From an uncultured Eubacteriales bacterium (GTDB lineage: Bacteria; Bacillota; Clostridia; Oscillospirales; Acutalibacteraceae), in contig CAKSPR010000020.1 in assembly GCA_934486455.1 (NCBI GenBank), positions 1 to 31,832 on the forward strand: a stretch of DNA of 31,832 nt, in the 5' to 3' direction. The notes below the pieces were generated by a model. That model searched no databases and was not told where the DNA came from. It saw only the letters and a program-made list of their open reading frames with translations. The first letter of the stretch is position 1. Each line of letters begins with the position of its first letter. The position numbers and the translations under genes are program-made. Below, one piece after another: positions 1-7,319 of the stretch.

Positions 1-2
1 AG

Positions 3-644
3 GGGAGAGAGGGTGCGCTGTCGGTAATCGGCGCCGTTTCACCTCCCGGAGGAGATATTTCCGAGCCTGTTTCTCAGGCCACCCTTCGCATTGTCAAGGT
101 TTTCTGGGGACTGGATTCGACCCTTGCATACAAGCGGCATTTCCCTGCCATAAACTGGCTGACAAGCTATTCTCTCTATCTCGACCTGCTTGCTCCGTGG
201 TTTGATAAAAATGTTTCGCCCGACTGGATGAGGCTTCGTCAGCGCATGATGACGGTTTTACAGGAGGAGGCCGAGCTTGAGGAAATAGTAAAGCTTGTGG
301 GAATGGACGCCCTTTCTCCGAGGGATCGGCTTAAAATGGAGACCGCCCGCTCGATCAGAGAGGACTTCCTCCACCAGCTTGCCTTCCACGAGGTCGACAC
401 CTATACAAGCCTTAATAAACAGCTCGACATGATGCGGCTTATTCTTGAATATTACGACCGCTGCAGCGAGGCGCTTGAAAAGGGCGCCGACATCGAAAGG
501 CTTGCCTCACTTCCCGCAAGAGAGGGCATAGGCCGATTTAAGTATACAGAGGAAGAACGGGTCGAAGCGGAATACAGCAGGGTCGTTTCCGAGCTTTCGG
601 AGCAGATCGAAACCGCCGTAAAGGAGGCAAAGCAGGATGCCTAA
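3..644 (+). CDS. ntpA: V-type ATP synthase subunit A (catalytic), C-terminal part only
   Basis: This is the last 213 codons of the catalytic A subunit of a V/A-type ATPase, which couples ATP hydrolysis or synthesis to H+ or Na+ movement across the membrane. The reading frame is open from base 3, and the gene begins upstream of the window. Visible family hallmarks are the stretch SVIGAVSPPGGDISEPV, which follows the Walker region in A subunits, and FWGLDS with HFPAINWLTSYSLY. The helical C-terminal domain follows. The P-loop itself lies outside the window. The stop codon overlaps the start of ntpB by 8 bp (ATG at 637), so the two genes are translationally coupled in an A-B-D operon, the usual order in clostridia. 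Identity is secure; only the 5' part is missing. Confidence 0.96.
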   Translation, partial: GREGALSVIGAVSPPGGDISEPVSQATLRIVKVFWGLDSTLAYKRHFPAINWLTSYSLYLDLLAPWFDKNVSPDWMRLRQRMMTVLQEEAELEEIVKLVGMDALSPRDRLKMETARSIREDFLHQLAFHEVDTYTSLNKQLDMMRLILEYYDRCSEALEKGADIERLASLPAREGIGRFKYTEEERVEAEYSRVVSELSEQIETAVKEAKQDA

Positions 645-2130
645 GGAATACAGAACCATCGAAGAGGTGGCAGGCCCTCTTATGCTTGTGAGGGATGTAA
701 GCGGAGTTAAATACAACGAGCTTGGTGAAATCGAGCTTGAAAACGGAGAAAAGCGCCGTTGCAGAGTGCTTGAAATAAACGGCACAAACGCCCTTGTTCA
801 GCTTTTTGAGGCCTCCACGGGCATCAATCTTTCCAACAGCAGAGTGCGCTTTACCGGCCGACAGATGGAACTCGGCGTGTCTGAGGATATGCTCGGACGG
901 GTGTTTGACGGACTGGGAAATCCCATAGACGGCGGCCCCGAGATAATTCCCGAAATGCGCCTTGATGTTAACGGCCGCCCCATAAACCCGGCGGCAAGAC
1001 AATATCCCAACGAATTTATACAAACCGGCGTTTCGGCCATCGACGGACTTAACACCCTCGTAAGAGGACAAAAGCTGCCCATTTTTTCGGCCTCGGGTCT
1101 GCCCCATGCCAACCTTGCGGCGCAGATCGCCCGCCAGGCAAGGGTGCTTTCGGACAGCGAGCAGTTTGCCGTTGTTTTCGCCGCCATGGGAATTACCTTT
1201 GAGGAATCAAACTTCTTTGTGGAATCCTTTAGAGAAACGGGCGCTCTCGACCGCACGGTGCTTTTTATAAACCTCGCAAACGACCCCGCCATCGAGCGTA
1301 TCGCCACGCCCAAAATGGCGCTTACGGCGGCAGAGTATCTGGCCTTTGAAAAGGACATGCAGGTGCTTGTTATTTTAACCGATATTACAAATTACGCCGA
1401 CGCTTTGCGTGAGGTATCGGCCGCCCGCAAGGAAGTGCCCGGCCGCAGAGGCTATCCCGGCTATATGTACACCGACCTTGCGAGTATTTACGAGCGTGCA
1501 GGCCGTCAGCGGGGCAAAAAGGGGAGCATCCCCATGATTCCCATTTTAACAATGCCCGAGGACGACAAGACCCACCCCAGTCCCGACCTTACGGGATATA
1601 TAACCGAGGGACAGATAATCCTTTCCCGCGACCTTTACCGCAAGGGCATAACCCCGCCCATTGATGTGCTTCCCTCCCTTTCGCGACTAAAGGATAAGGG
1701 AATAGGAGAGGGCAAAACAAGGGCCGACCATTCGGAAACAATGAATCAGCTTTTTTCGGCTTACGCAAGAGGTAAGGACGCCAAGGAGCTTATGGTAATT
1801 CTCGGCGAATCGGCACTGACCGACATCGATAAGCTATACGCAAAATTTGCCGATGAATTTGAAAAACAGTATGTTTCCCAGGGGTATAATACCGACCGTT
1901 CTGTCGAACAGACCCTCGACCTGGGCTGGAAGCTGCTTAAAATTTTACCCAGAAGCGAGCTTAAGCGCATAAGCGAGCAGTTGCTTGACAAATACTATGA
2001 TGATAAAGAGGACGGCGGGGAAGGCGTTAAAACCGAAGACGGCGCCGCGAACGACGAGACAACCGACAGCACCGACAACGCCGCGACCGACGAGACAACC
2101 GACGGCGGCGCCGAAAAAACCGACCGATAG
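637..2130 (+). CDS. ntpB: V-type ATP synthase subunit B (regulatory), with acidic C-terminal tail
   Basis: Non-catalytic B subunit of the V/A-type ATPase head (497 residues), which alternates with A in the A3B3 hexamer. Typical motifs are the degenerate nucleotide loop SGLPHANLAAQIARQA near residue 152, the region PGRRGYPGYMYTDLASIYERAG, and PSLSRLKDKGIGEGKTRADH near 347. The start is an ATG inside the end of ntpA. It is preceded by AAAGGAGG about 8 bp upstream. The family is usually about 455-470 residues. Here residues 457-497 form an extra low-complexity tail rich in Asp, Glu, Thr, Asn and Ala, encoded by an imperfect 24-bp DNA repeat (2044-2067 and 2080-2103, one mismatch, 36-bp period). 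The tail is not part of the known fold and is probably disordered. ntpD follows after 14 bp. Confidence 0.97.
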   Translation: MPKEYRTIEEVAGPLMLVRDVSGVKYNELGEIELENGEKRRCRVLEINGTNALVQLFEASTGINLSNSRVRFTGRQMELGVSEDMLGRVFDGLGNPIDGGPEIIPEMRLDVNGRPINPAARQYPNEFIQTGVSAIDGLNTLVRGQKLPIFSASGLPHANLAAQIARQARVLSDSEQFAVVFAAMGITFEESNFFVESFRETGALDRTVLFINLANDPAIERIATPKMALTAAEYLAFEKDMQVLVILTDITNYADALREVSAARKEVPGRRGYPGYMYTDLASIYERAGRQRGKKGSIPMIPILTMPEDDKTHPSPDLTGYITEGQIILSRDLYRKGITPPIDVLPSLSRLKDKGIGEGKTRADHSETMNQLFSAYARGKDAKELMVILGESALTDIDKLYAKFADEFEKQYVSQGYNTDRSVEQTLDLGWKLLKILPRSELKRISEQLLDKYYDDKEDGGEGVKTEDGAANDETTDSTDNAATDETTDGGAEKTDR

Positions 2131-2144
2131 ACCGAGGTGATATT

Positions 2145-2792
2145 ATGGCAAGGCTCAGCGTAAATCCCACGCGGATGGAGCTTAAAAATCTTAAAAAAAA
2201 GCTGGACACCTCCCGCCGCGGACACAAGCTTTTAAAGGATAAGAGAGACGAGCTTATGCGTCGGTTTATGGAGCTTGTGGGCGAAAACGAGCGACTGAGA
2301 AAAGAGGTCGAGCAGGGAATAAACGAGGCTAACAGGCGTTTTGCCTCGGCTCAGGCGACCATGGAAAAAAGCGAGCTTGAAACGGCTCTGCTTTTGCCGA
2401 AGCAAGGGGTGTCAATCGAGCTTTCTAAGAAAAATATCATGAGCGTTGATGTGCCTGTTTTTAATGCGGAATTCAGATCGCAGAATACAGGTGATGCCTG
2501 TTCCTACGGCTTTGCCTTCACCCCCGCCGAGCTTGACGAGGGTGTAAAGGCGCTGTCCGACATTTTTCCGAAGATGATACGCTTGGCCGAGGTGGAAAAG
2601 GCCTGCTTTATGCTGGCCGACGAGATAGAAAGCACCCGCCGCAGGGTAAACGCCCTCGAGCACATTATGATCCCCCGATACGAGGAGACCATAAAGTATA
2701 TAACAATGAAGCTGGACGAAAACGAGCGCAGTACCACAACGCGACTTATGAAGGTCAAAAACATGATGCTTGAACAGGCGCATAAGCATTGA
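2145..2792 (+). CDS. ntpD: V-type ATP synthase subunit D (central stalk)
   Basis: Subunit D forms the coiled-coil rotor shaft that turns inside the A3B3 head and carries torque to the membrane ring. The 215-residue length is normal for the family. The N-terminus (MARLSVNPTRMELKNLKKKL) is the family signature: long basic helices followed by HKLLKDKRDEL. The C-terminal half (RRRVNALEHIMIPRYEETIKYI) is the returning coiled-coil strand, equally diagnostic. A ribosome site, GAGGTGAT, lies just before the ATG. It is the last gene of the ATPase operon in this window; a hairpin terminator follows 20 bp after the stop. No other ATPase subunit (such as I, K, E or C) follows, so those must lie upstream. 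Confidence 0.96.
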   Translation: MARLSVNPTRMELKNLKKKLDTSRRGHKLLKDKRDELMRRFMELVGENERLRKEVEQGINEANRRFASAQATMEKSELETALLLPKQGVSIELSKKNIMSVDVPVFNAEFRSQNTGDACSYGFAFTPAELDEGVKALSDIFPKMIRLAEVEKACFMLADEIESTRRRVNALEHIMIPRYEETIKYITMKLDENERSTTTRLMKVKNMMLEQAHKH

Positions 2793-2812
2793 TAAATAAA
2801 AAATTGCATGCG

Positions 2813-2854
2813 AAAAGCCCTATCCTTTGCGGTAAAGCAGAGGACGGGGCTTTT
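2813..2854. terminator. Bidirectional Rho-independent terminator between ntpD and spoVM
   Basis: A 15-position stem with one mismatch joins AAAAGCCCTATCCTT to its partner ending GGACGGGGCTTTT, with a loop of about 12 nt. T-rich sequence follows on both strands (ATGTTTGTT on plus; ATTTTTTATTT a little further out on minus). It separates the convergent ntpD (plus) and spoVM (minus) transcripts. Confidence 0.8.
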
Positions 2855-2889
2855 ATGTTTGTTATGAATGCTTGAAACCTCGGGTCGGG

Positions 2890-2973
2890 CTAATCCGACG
2901 GCTTTTTCATTCCGAAAACAAGACGGAGAAGGGCTCTCATACAACGCGGGCTTTTCACAACAACGATCTGCAC
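2890..2973 (-). CDS. spoVM: Stage V sporulation protein SpoVM (27 residues)
   Basis: A 27-codon gene encoding MQIVVVKSPRCMRALLRLVF followed by GMKKPSD. It matches the SpoVM family: a short N-terminal strand, KxPR/K, then an amphipathic helix with conserved Leu-Arg and Phe-Gly, ending in Lys-rich residues. In Bacillus, SpoVM is 26 residues. It inserts shallowly into the convex forespore membrane and anchors SpoIVA to start spore coat assembly; a similar role is inferred here. The start is GTG, set by a perfect GGAGG 8 bp upstream. It lies 18 bp downstream of a 50-residue membrane protein gene on the same strand, so the two probably share a transcript, ending at the bidirectional terminator. 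The gene is small enough to be missed by automatic gene callers. Main uncertainty: recognition from memory, without alignment. Confidence 0.88.
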   Translation of the reverse strand: MQIVVVKSPRCMRALLRLVFGMKKPSD

Positions 2974-2991
2974 AAAAATCGCCTCCGAGAA

Positions 2992-3144
2992 TTATTTGAA
3001 TCCGCATATCCCGAATATGATGAGCACGACGGCGAGAATGGCAACTATCCACTCGGCGGGAAGTATGAAGGCTATGATAAGCCCGCCTCCGAAGGCCACG
3101 GCCAGCCTTCCTGCAAAACAGCCTGCTTTTGACCTTTTTTTCAT
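2992..3144 (-). CDS. Small hydrophobic membrane protein upstream of spoVM (50 residues)
   Basis: A 50-codon frame starting ATG with GGTGG 5-6 bp upstream. The product begins MKKRSKAGCFAGRLAVAFGG (basic N-terminus). Two closely spaced hydrophobic stretches follow: GGGLIIAFILP (about residues 19-29) and WIVAILAVVLIIFGICG (about 32-48). These suggest a helical hairpin broken by Pro29. It ends Phe-Lys-TAA, 18 bp before spoVM, implying co-transcription. I do not recognise a named family, though short Pro-hinged proteins of this style are common in clostridia. The overlapping long frames on both strands through this stretch look like noise by comparison: they lack a ribosome site and a sensible composition. 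A sporulation role is inferred only from the neighbour. Confidence 0.75.
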   Translation of the reverse strand: MKKRSKAGCFAGRLAVAFGGGLIIAFILPAEWIVAILAVVLIIFGICGFK

Positions 3145-3162
3145 ATGTTCCACCGCCCAAAA

Positions 3163-3204
3163 CATCATAAATGAGAAATGCTTATCTGATTACAGTTTAT
3201 GATG
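3163..3204 (-). promoter_or_regulatory. 9-bp inverted repeat upstream of the small membrane protein / spoVM pair
   Basis: CATCATAAA (3163-3171) and TTTATGATG (3196-3204) are perfect inverted repeats 24 bp apart. They begin 19 bp upstream of the start codon at 3144. The position fits an operator or a 5'-leader hairpin. I see no convincing sigma-A promoter here, as might be expected for a sporulation-controlled gene, but no clear sigma-E or sigma-K box either. Confidence 0.45.
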
Positions 3205-3235
3205 AAGTTCGGCAGGTGTTACTCGCAAAAGATGA

Positions 3236-3841
3236 GCATGTGCGTTGACGGTAGGTTTGTATGTGTGTAGATGTGTGCGTTGACGGGGAATTTTTCGTTA
3301 CAGGAAATCTTACTACCCCTCAGTCTCGGCGGTGCGCCGAGCCAGCTCCCCTGACAAGGGGCGCCACGGCGTAGTTGAGGCTTTAAGTTATGTGCATTGA
3401 CAAGGGGCGCCACGGCTTAGTGGTGACTTTCAGAAATGTTCTTTAACAGAAGGCTATTTGTTAAACTAAGCTTTTGTCAATGCACAATAAAGACCGTTAA
3501 AACAAGGTCGTGGCCGCCCTTGTCAGGGAGGCTGGCGCCGCAAGGCGACTGGAGGGTAGTAGTGAGAACGCGGCTTTAATCAGAGAGGATAGCTTTATCG
3601 TTCTGCTATTGTTTCTTTGACCGTCAGGAATGCTGCTGAATGTGCATTGACGGGGAATTTTTCGTTACAAGAAATCTTACTACCCCTCAGTCAAAACTTG
3701 CATTTTGCCGGCTCGCATGCCTTGGGGCGCCACGGCTTAGTTAATGTTTTAGCTATGTGCATTGACATGGGCGCCACGGCGAAGTTTAGATTTTAGGCTT
3801 GTGCAGTGACAAGGGGCGCCACGGCGAAGTTTAAACCTTTA
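3236..3841. repeat. Palindromic repeat array 1 (3 full cores, 3 half units)
   Basis: This intergenic stretch is made almost wholly of one repeat family. Full cores lie at 3310-3370 (plus), 3507-3564 (minus) and 3677-3736 (plus). Each runs from TTACTACCCCTCAGTC, through a variable hairpin, to CAGCTCCCC..AAGGGGCGCCACGGC. Half units carrying only the TGACAAGGGGCGCCACGGC end lie near 3398-3416, 3762-3780 and 3806-3825. Joints carry GTGCATTGAC or its complement. The centre stems are CTCGGCG/CGCCGAG, GTCGCC/GGCGCC (partly paired) and CAAAAC/ATTTTG. The array ends one base short of the stop codon of the ABC-F gene at 3843. I see no gene in it. Confidence 0.9.
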
Positions 3842-3842
3842 G

Positions 3843-5759
3843 TCATTCTGTTATCTCATTTTCGAGGAATGAGAGGCTGTCGGAGGCCTGCTCCCACTGC
3901 AAAACGATCTCTTCCTCCCGCCGCTTTAATTGCTCGAGGGTTGTTGTCAGTTCAAGTATCTTTTCGTAATCGTCCGAATGGTCGGAAATTTCCCGCTCAA
4001 CATCGGCGATCTGCCCGGAAAGCTGCTCGGCGGTTTGCTCGAGACGGGAAATCTGCCCTTTAAGTTTTCGCACGGCCGATTCGTTCTGTTTACGCTTTTT
4101 ATACTGCTCTCCGCCGCTGCCCATTGGCTTTTTCTGCTTTTTTTCGGGAGCGTTGTCTCTGCCGAACTGCTCGAGATAGGCGTCGTATCCGCCCTTAAAT
4201 TCGGTCACGCCGCTTCCCGACAGATAGTAGATACGGTCGGACAGGCGGTTTATCAGATAGCGGTCGTGAGTGACCATTAAAACCGTTCCGTCAAAGCCCT
4301 CAATTGCATCCTCAAGTGCCTGACGGGAGCCGATGTCAAGGTGGTTTGTGGGCTCGTCGAGAATGAGGAAATTCGCACCCGACAGCATCATTTTGACAAT
4401 GGCCGTTCTTGCCCGCTCGCCCCCCGACAGGGTCGACACCCTTTTAAAAACATCGTCGCCCTTAAAAAGAAAGGCGGCAAGGGCGTTTCTGACCGCCGTT
4501 TGGGAGAGGGAGGGAACGCTTTTCCACACTTCTTCGAGGACGGTGTTTTGTTCGTTAAGGCTTTCCTGAGCCTGGTCGTAATAGGCGGTTTTTACACCTA
4601 TGCCGAAGGATATGTTGCCCCTCCCGGCATACTGTCCGGTTATCTGCTTTAAAAGGGTGGTTTTGCCGCAGCCGTTTGCCCCGAGCAGGAACACCCGCTC
4701 GTTTTTGTGGATTTCCATGTCCACCTTTTCGTATATTTTCCTGTCGCCGAAGGCCATGCAAAGGCCGTTTGCCGTTAAAACGTCGTAGGGGCAGGGGGCG
4801 TTTGCGCTGAAGGTGAATCTGACCGTTTCGATCTCCTTTTCGGGCGCTTCAAGCCGGCTTTCCAGCTTTTCGATGACCTTTTCCTTGCTTTCGGCCCGCT
4901 TGACCGATTTTTCCTTGTTCCACCGTTTAAGCTCGGTGACGGTGTCTTTAAGGCGGTTTATTTCCTTCATCTGATTGTCGTAATGCTTTTTTTCGATCTC
5001 CCGCCGCTTTTGCTTTTCAACGAGATAGTTTGAATAGTTGCCCGAAAATACATTCAATCGGCCGTTTTCAAGCTCGGCCGTGCGGTTGGTTATTTTATCG
5101 AGAAAATAGCGGTCGTGGGAAACGACGATGTAGCCGCCCGAAAAATTTTTCAGGTATTCCTCAAGCCATTCCACCGCCTTTATGTCCAGGTGGTTTGTAG
5201 GCTCGTCCAGCAGCAGAAAATTAGCCCCCGATATAAGCAGGCAGGCAAGGCTTATCTTTGACCGCTGACCGCCGCTTAAGGTTTTTATGGGACGGTTTAT
5301 TTCCTGCTCCTCAAAGCCGAGACCCAAAAGCGCAGATCGTGCAAGACTGCGGAAAACAAGCCCTCCGTCCCGTTCAAAGCTTTCCCGCAAAAGCTGCTGC
5401 TTTTCGAGAAGTTCCTTTGAGGTTTCTCCCGATTCTATGCGCCTTTCCGCCTCAAAAAGCTGCTGCTCGGTGCTTAAAAGGTCGGTAAAAATGCCGGTCG
5501 CCATAGAGTAGGGAGTGGCCGCTTCGTCCTTGCACAAAAACTGCTCCATGACCCCCAGTTTAAGGCTTTTGGAGCGCACCACACCGCCGCCGTCGGGCGT
5601 CTGCTCGCCGGTTATTATTTTAAAAAGAGTGGACTTGCCGGCACCGTTTGCTCCGACAAGTCCGATACGGTCTTTTTGGTCGGCTTCGAGAGAAATGCCC
5701 GAGAAAAGGGTGCTTCCTCCGAAGGCCTTGGTAAGGTTTTCAAAAGAAATAAGCGCCAT
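3843..5759 (-). CDS. ABC-F family ATP-binding protein (YdiF/Uup-like)
   Basis: Soluble tandem-ATPase protein of 638 residues with no membrane segments, as in ABC-F proteins that act at the ribosome or its E site. First cassette: Walker A GANGAGKS 36-43, signature LSGGQ 161-165, Walker B FLLLDEP 181-187. A charged coiled-coil linker of about 240-320 corresponds to the P-site tRNA interaction motif. Second cassette: Walker A GANGCGKT 360-367, LSGGE 444-448, FLILDEP 464-470. A Lys/Glu/Gln-rich coiled coil (about 555-638) follows, as in YdiF and Uup. The ATG follows the mreB-like stop codon directly (TAAATG), with GGTGG as ribosome site, so the two are coupled. Housekeeping ribosome factor or antibiotic-resistance ABC-F cannot be told apart by eye; the long C-terminal coiled coil favours the housekeeping YdiF/Uup type. 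Confidence 0.93.
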   Translation of the reverse strand: MALISFENLTKAFGGSTLFSGISLEADQKDRIGLVGANGAGKSTLFKIITGEQTPDGGGVVRSKSLKLGVMEQFLCKDEAATPYSMATGIFTDLLSTEQQLFEAERRIESGETSKELLEKQQLLRESFERDGGLVFRSLARSALLGLGFEEQEINRPIKTLSGGQRSKISLACLLISGANFLLLDEPTNHLDIKAVEWLEEYLKNFSGGYIVVSHDRYFLDKITNRTAELENGRLNVFSGNYSNYLVEKQKRREIEKKHYDNQMKEINRLKDTVTELKRWNKEKSVKRAESKEKVIEKLESRLEAPEKEIETVRFTFSANAPCPYDVLTANGLCMAFGDRKIYEKVDMEIHKNERVFLLGANGCGKTTLLKQITGQYAGRGNISFGIGVKTAYYDQAQESLNEQNTVLEEVWKSVPSLSQTAVRNALAAFLFKGDDVFKRVSTLSGGERARTAIVKMMLSGANFLILDEPTNHLDIGSRQALEDAIEGFDGTVLMVTHDRYLINRLSDRIYYLSGSGVTEFKGGYDAYLEQFGRDNAPEKKQKKPMGSGGEQYKKRKQNESAVRKLKGQISRLEQTAEQLSGQIADVEREISDHSDDYEKILELTTTLEQLKRREEEIVLQWEQASDSLSFLENEITE

Positions 5760-6782
5760 TTATTCCACCATCAAGTCTTCGAGACTTCTGAAATGATAAT
5801 CGTGATTTTTAAGCATACTGAAATCCTCAAGCGCCTTGCCAAGTCCCTTGACAACGCTGTTTTCGGGATCCTCGGCCATGTTGATTTTTGTCGAAAGGCG
5901 GGTTGAGAGCATTTCGGCCATGCCGTAGGTCAGCGCCCCGCCGCCGGTCAGCACTATGCCGTCCTCGGCCGTGTCGGCCAGCATCTCGGGAGCGGTGTGC
6001 TCGAAAACATCCTGCACCGAACGGATGATGTCGTCGGCCGTTTCGTTCATTACACGAAGAAGGTCGCCCGAGGTTATCTCCACGCTTTGGGGAAGGCCGC
6101 TGAAAAGGTTTATTCCGCTGACCGTCATTCCCACCTCGATGGGACGGCGCTTTACGCAGCCGATCTGCTTTTTGAGCCTTTCGGCCGTTACGATTCCGAT
6201 GTTTACATTGTGCTCGTTTCGGACGAATTTAACGATGGCGTCGTCGAAGGCAGCGCCGCCGGTTTTAAGCGAAACGCTTCGGGCAAGGCCGCCCATGGAG
6301 ATGACGGCGATGTCGGTTGTGCCCTTGCCGATGTCGATGACCGTTATGCCTTTAGGCGTGGAAAAATCCGTTCCCATTCCGATGACGGTGGCAAGAGGGG
6401 CTTCCACAAGGCAGACGTTCCTTGCCCCGGCCGTTTCCATGGCGTCAAGCACCGAGCGCTGCTGAACAGCGGTTGTGCCGCAGGGAATGGCCACGATGGC
6501 TCTCGGGCGGATTATCTTTTTGCCGCATACCCTGTGAACGTATTCTTTAAGCATAAGCTCGGCGGCGCGGAAATCGGCCACCGTGCCGTTTTCGATGGGG
6601 CATACGGGAATTCGAAGATCGGAGGTTCTTCCGATGGCTTTATATGCGTCGTAACCGTAGTTTACAGCCTCGCCGGTCATGTCGTTGACCGTTACCACCG
6701 ACGGCTCGCAAAGGGCAATGCTTTTTCCCATAAATATTCTGGTGAAGTTTGTTCCAAGGTCTATACCGATGTCGGTTCTCAT
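5760..6782 (-). CDS. mreB: MreB/Mbl-like actin-fold protein, divergent
   Basis: Bacterial actin homologue of 340 residues, expected to form membrane-bound filaments that guide cell-wall synthesis. Phosphate loop 1 is IDLGTNFTRIF (about 7-17) and EPSVV follows at 26-30. Phosphate loop 2 is VIDIGKGTTDIAVISMGG (148-165), and the adenosine motif is VLTGGGALTYG near 277-287. In ordinary MreB the loop 2 motif is DIGGGTTE. Here the middle Gly is Lys153 and the acidic residue is Asp157 rather than Glu, so nucleotide handling may differ. The start chosen is the ATG at 6782 with GGAG 8 bp upstream. An upstream in-frame ATG at 6812 lacks a ribosome site. It is transcribed from the consensus promoter at 6847-6875, with the ABC-F gene downstream. 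It could be a second MreB paralogue, as many clostridia carry several. Confidence 0.85.
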   Translation of the reverse strand: MRTDIGIDLGTNFTRIFMGKSIALCEPSVVTVNDMTGEAVNYGYDAYKAIGRTSDLRIPVCPIENGTVADFRAAELMLKEYVHRVCGKKIIRPRAIVAIPCGTTAVQQRSVLDAMETAGARNVCLVEAPLATVIGMGTDFSTPKGITVIDIGKGTTDIAVISMGGLARSVSLKTGGAAFDDAIVKFVRNEHNVNIGIVTAERLKKQIGCVKRRPIEVGMTVSGINLFSGLPQSVEITSGDLLRVMNETADDIIRSVQDVFEHTAPEMLADTAEDGIVLTGGGALTYGMAEMLSTRLSTKINMAEDPENSVVKGLGKALEDFSMLKNHDYHFRSLEDLMVE

Positions 6783-6846
6783 ATTTCGCACTCCGTTATA
6801 TTTTTTAAACATTGCTTGTGATCAACATAGTTTGTACATCTTATCT

Positions 6847-6875
6847 ATTATACATTTTATCGGCCGTTATTACAA
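6847..6875 (-). promoter_or_regulatory. Sigma-A promoter of the mreB-like/ABC-F operon
   Basis: On the minus strand, TTGTAA (6870-6875), a 17-bp spacer and TATAAT (6847-6852), followed by a leader of about 60 nt to the mreB-like start. The spacing and -10 are consensus. Confidence 0.75.
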
Positions 6876-6935
6876 GTGCATTTTTGAGGATTTATGAAAC
6901 GAGAATTTATTTGCTGAAACGAAAGGGCAGATACG

Positions 6936-7319
6936 TTCATTGACGGTGGTTTGTCTGTTGCAAGGACACTTACTACCCCTCAGTCTCGGCAAGGCCGAGC
7001 CAGCTCCCCTGACAAGGGGCGCCACGAGCGTAGTTTAGGCTTTTAGCTTTGTACATTGACAGAAAGTTGTTAATTGATTTAGCTTATGTCAATGCACTGT
7101 AACTACTCGATACATACAGATATGGTTGCTCAAGGGTTAAACATAGTTCTAAATGATGCACGACAACGAATGTTAAAACAAGGCCGTGTCGCTCCTTGTC
7201 AGGGGAGCTGTCAGCGCAAGCTGACTGAGGGGTAGTAGTGAAAACAAAGCTTTGATCAGAGTGGATAACTTTACCATAACGCAATCATTTCTTTGACCGT
7301 CAGGAAATGATGCGGTGTC
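6936..7319. repeat. Palindromic repeat array 2 (inverted pair of cores)
   Basis: It contains a plus core at 6970-7026 with centre stem CTCGGC/GCCGAG, and a minus core at 7183-7240 with centre stem GTCAGC/GCTGAC. A linker of about 155 bp joins them. The linker holds the inverted repeat GTACATTGACA (7051-7061) and TGTCAATGCAC (7086-7096). After the minus core comes a conserved tail, AAAACAAAGCTTTGATCAGAG to TTTGACCGTCAGG, also seen in arrays 1, 5, 6 and 7. The array abuts the stop codon of the glycosidase-like gene at 7320. No gene is supported here. Confidence 0.9.

Noticed and set aside
2504..3160. Long minus-strand frame of 218 codons across the ntpD end and spoVM region
   Set aside because: It overlaps ntpD, which is certain, crosses a terminator, and has low-quality composition; the two small genes in other frames have clear ribosome sites.
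3236..3841. CRISPR array
   Set aside because: Repeats are long, palindromic, in both orientations, and the intervals are themselves conserved; there are no unique spacers of constant length and no cas genes.
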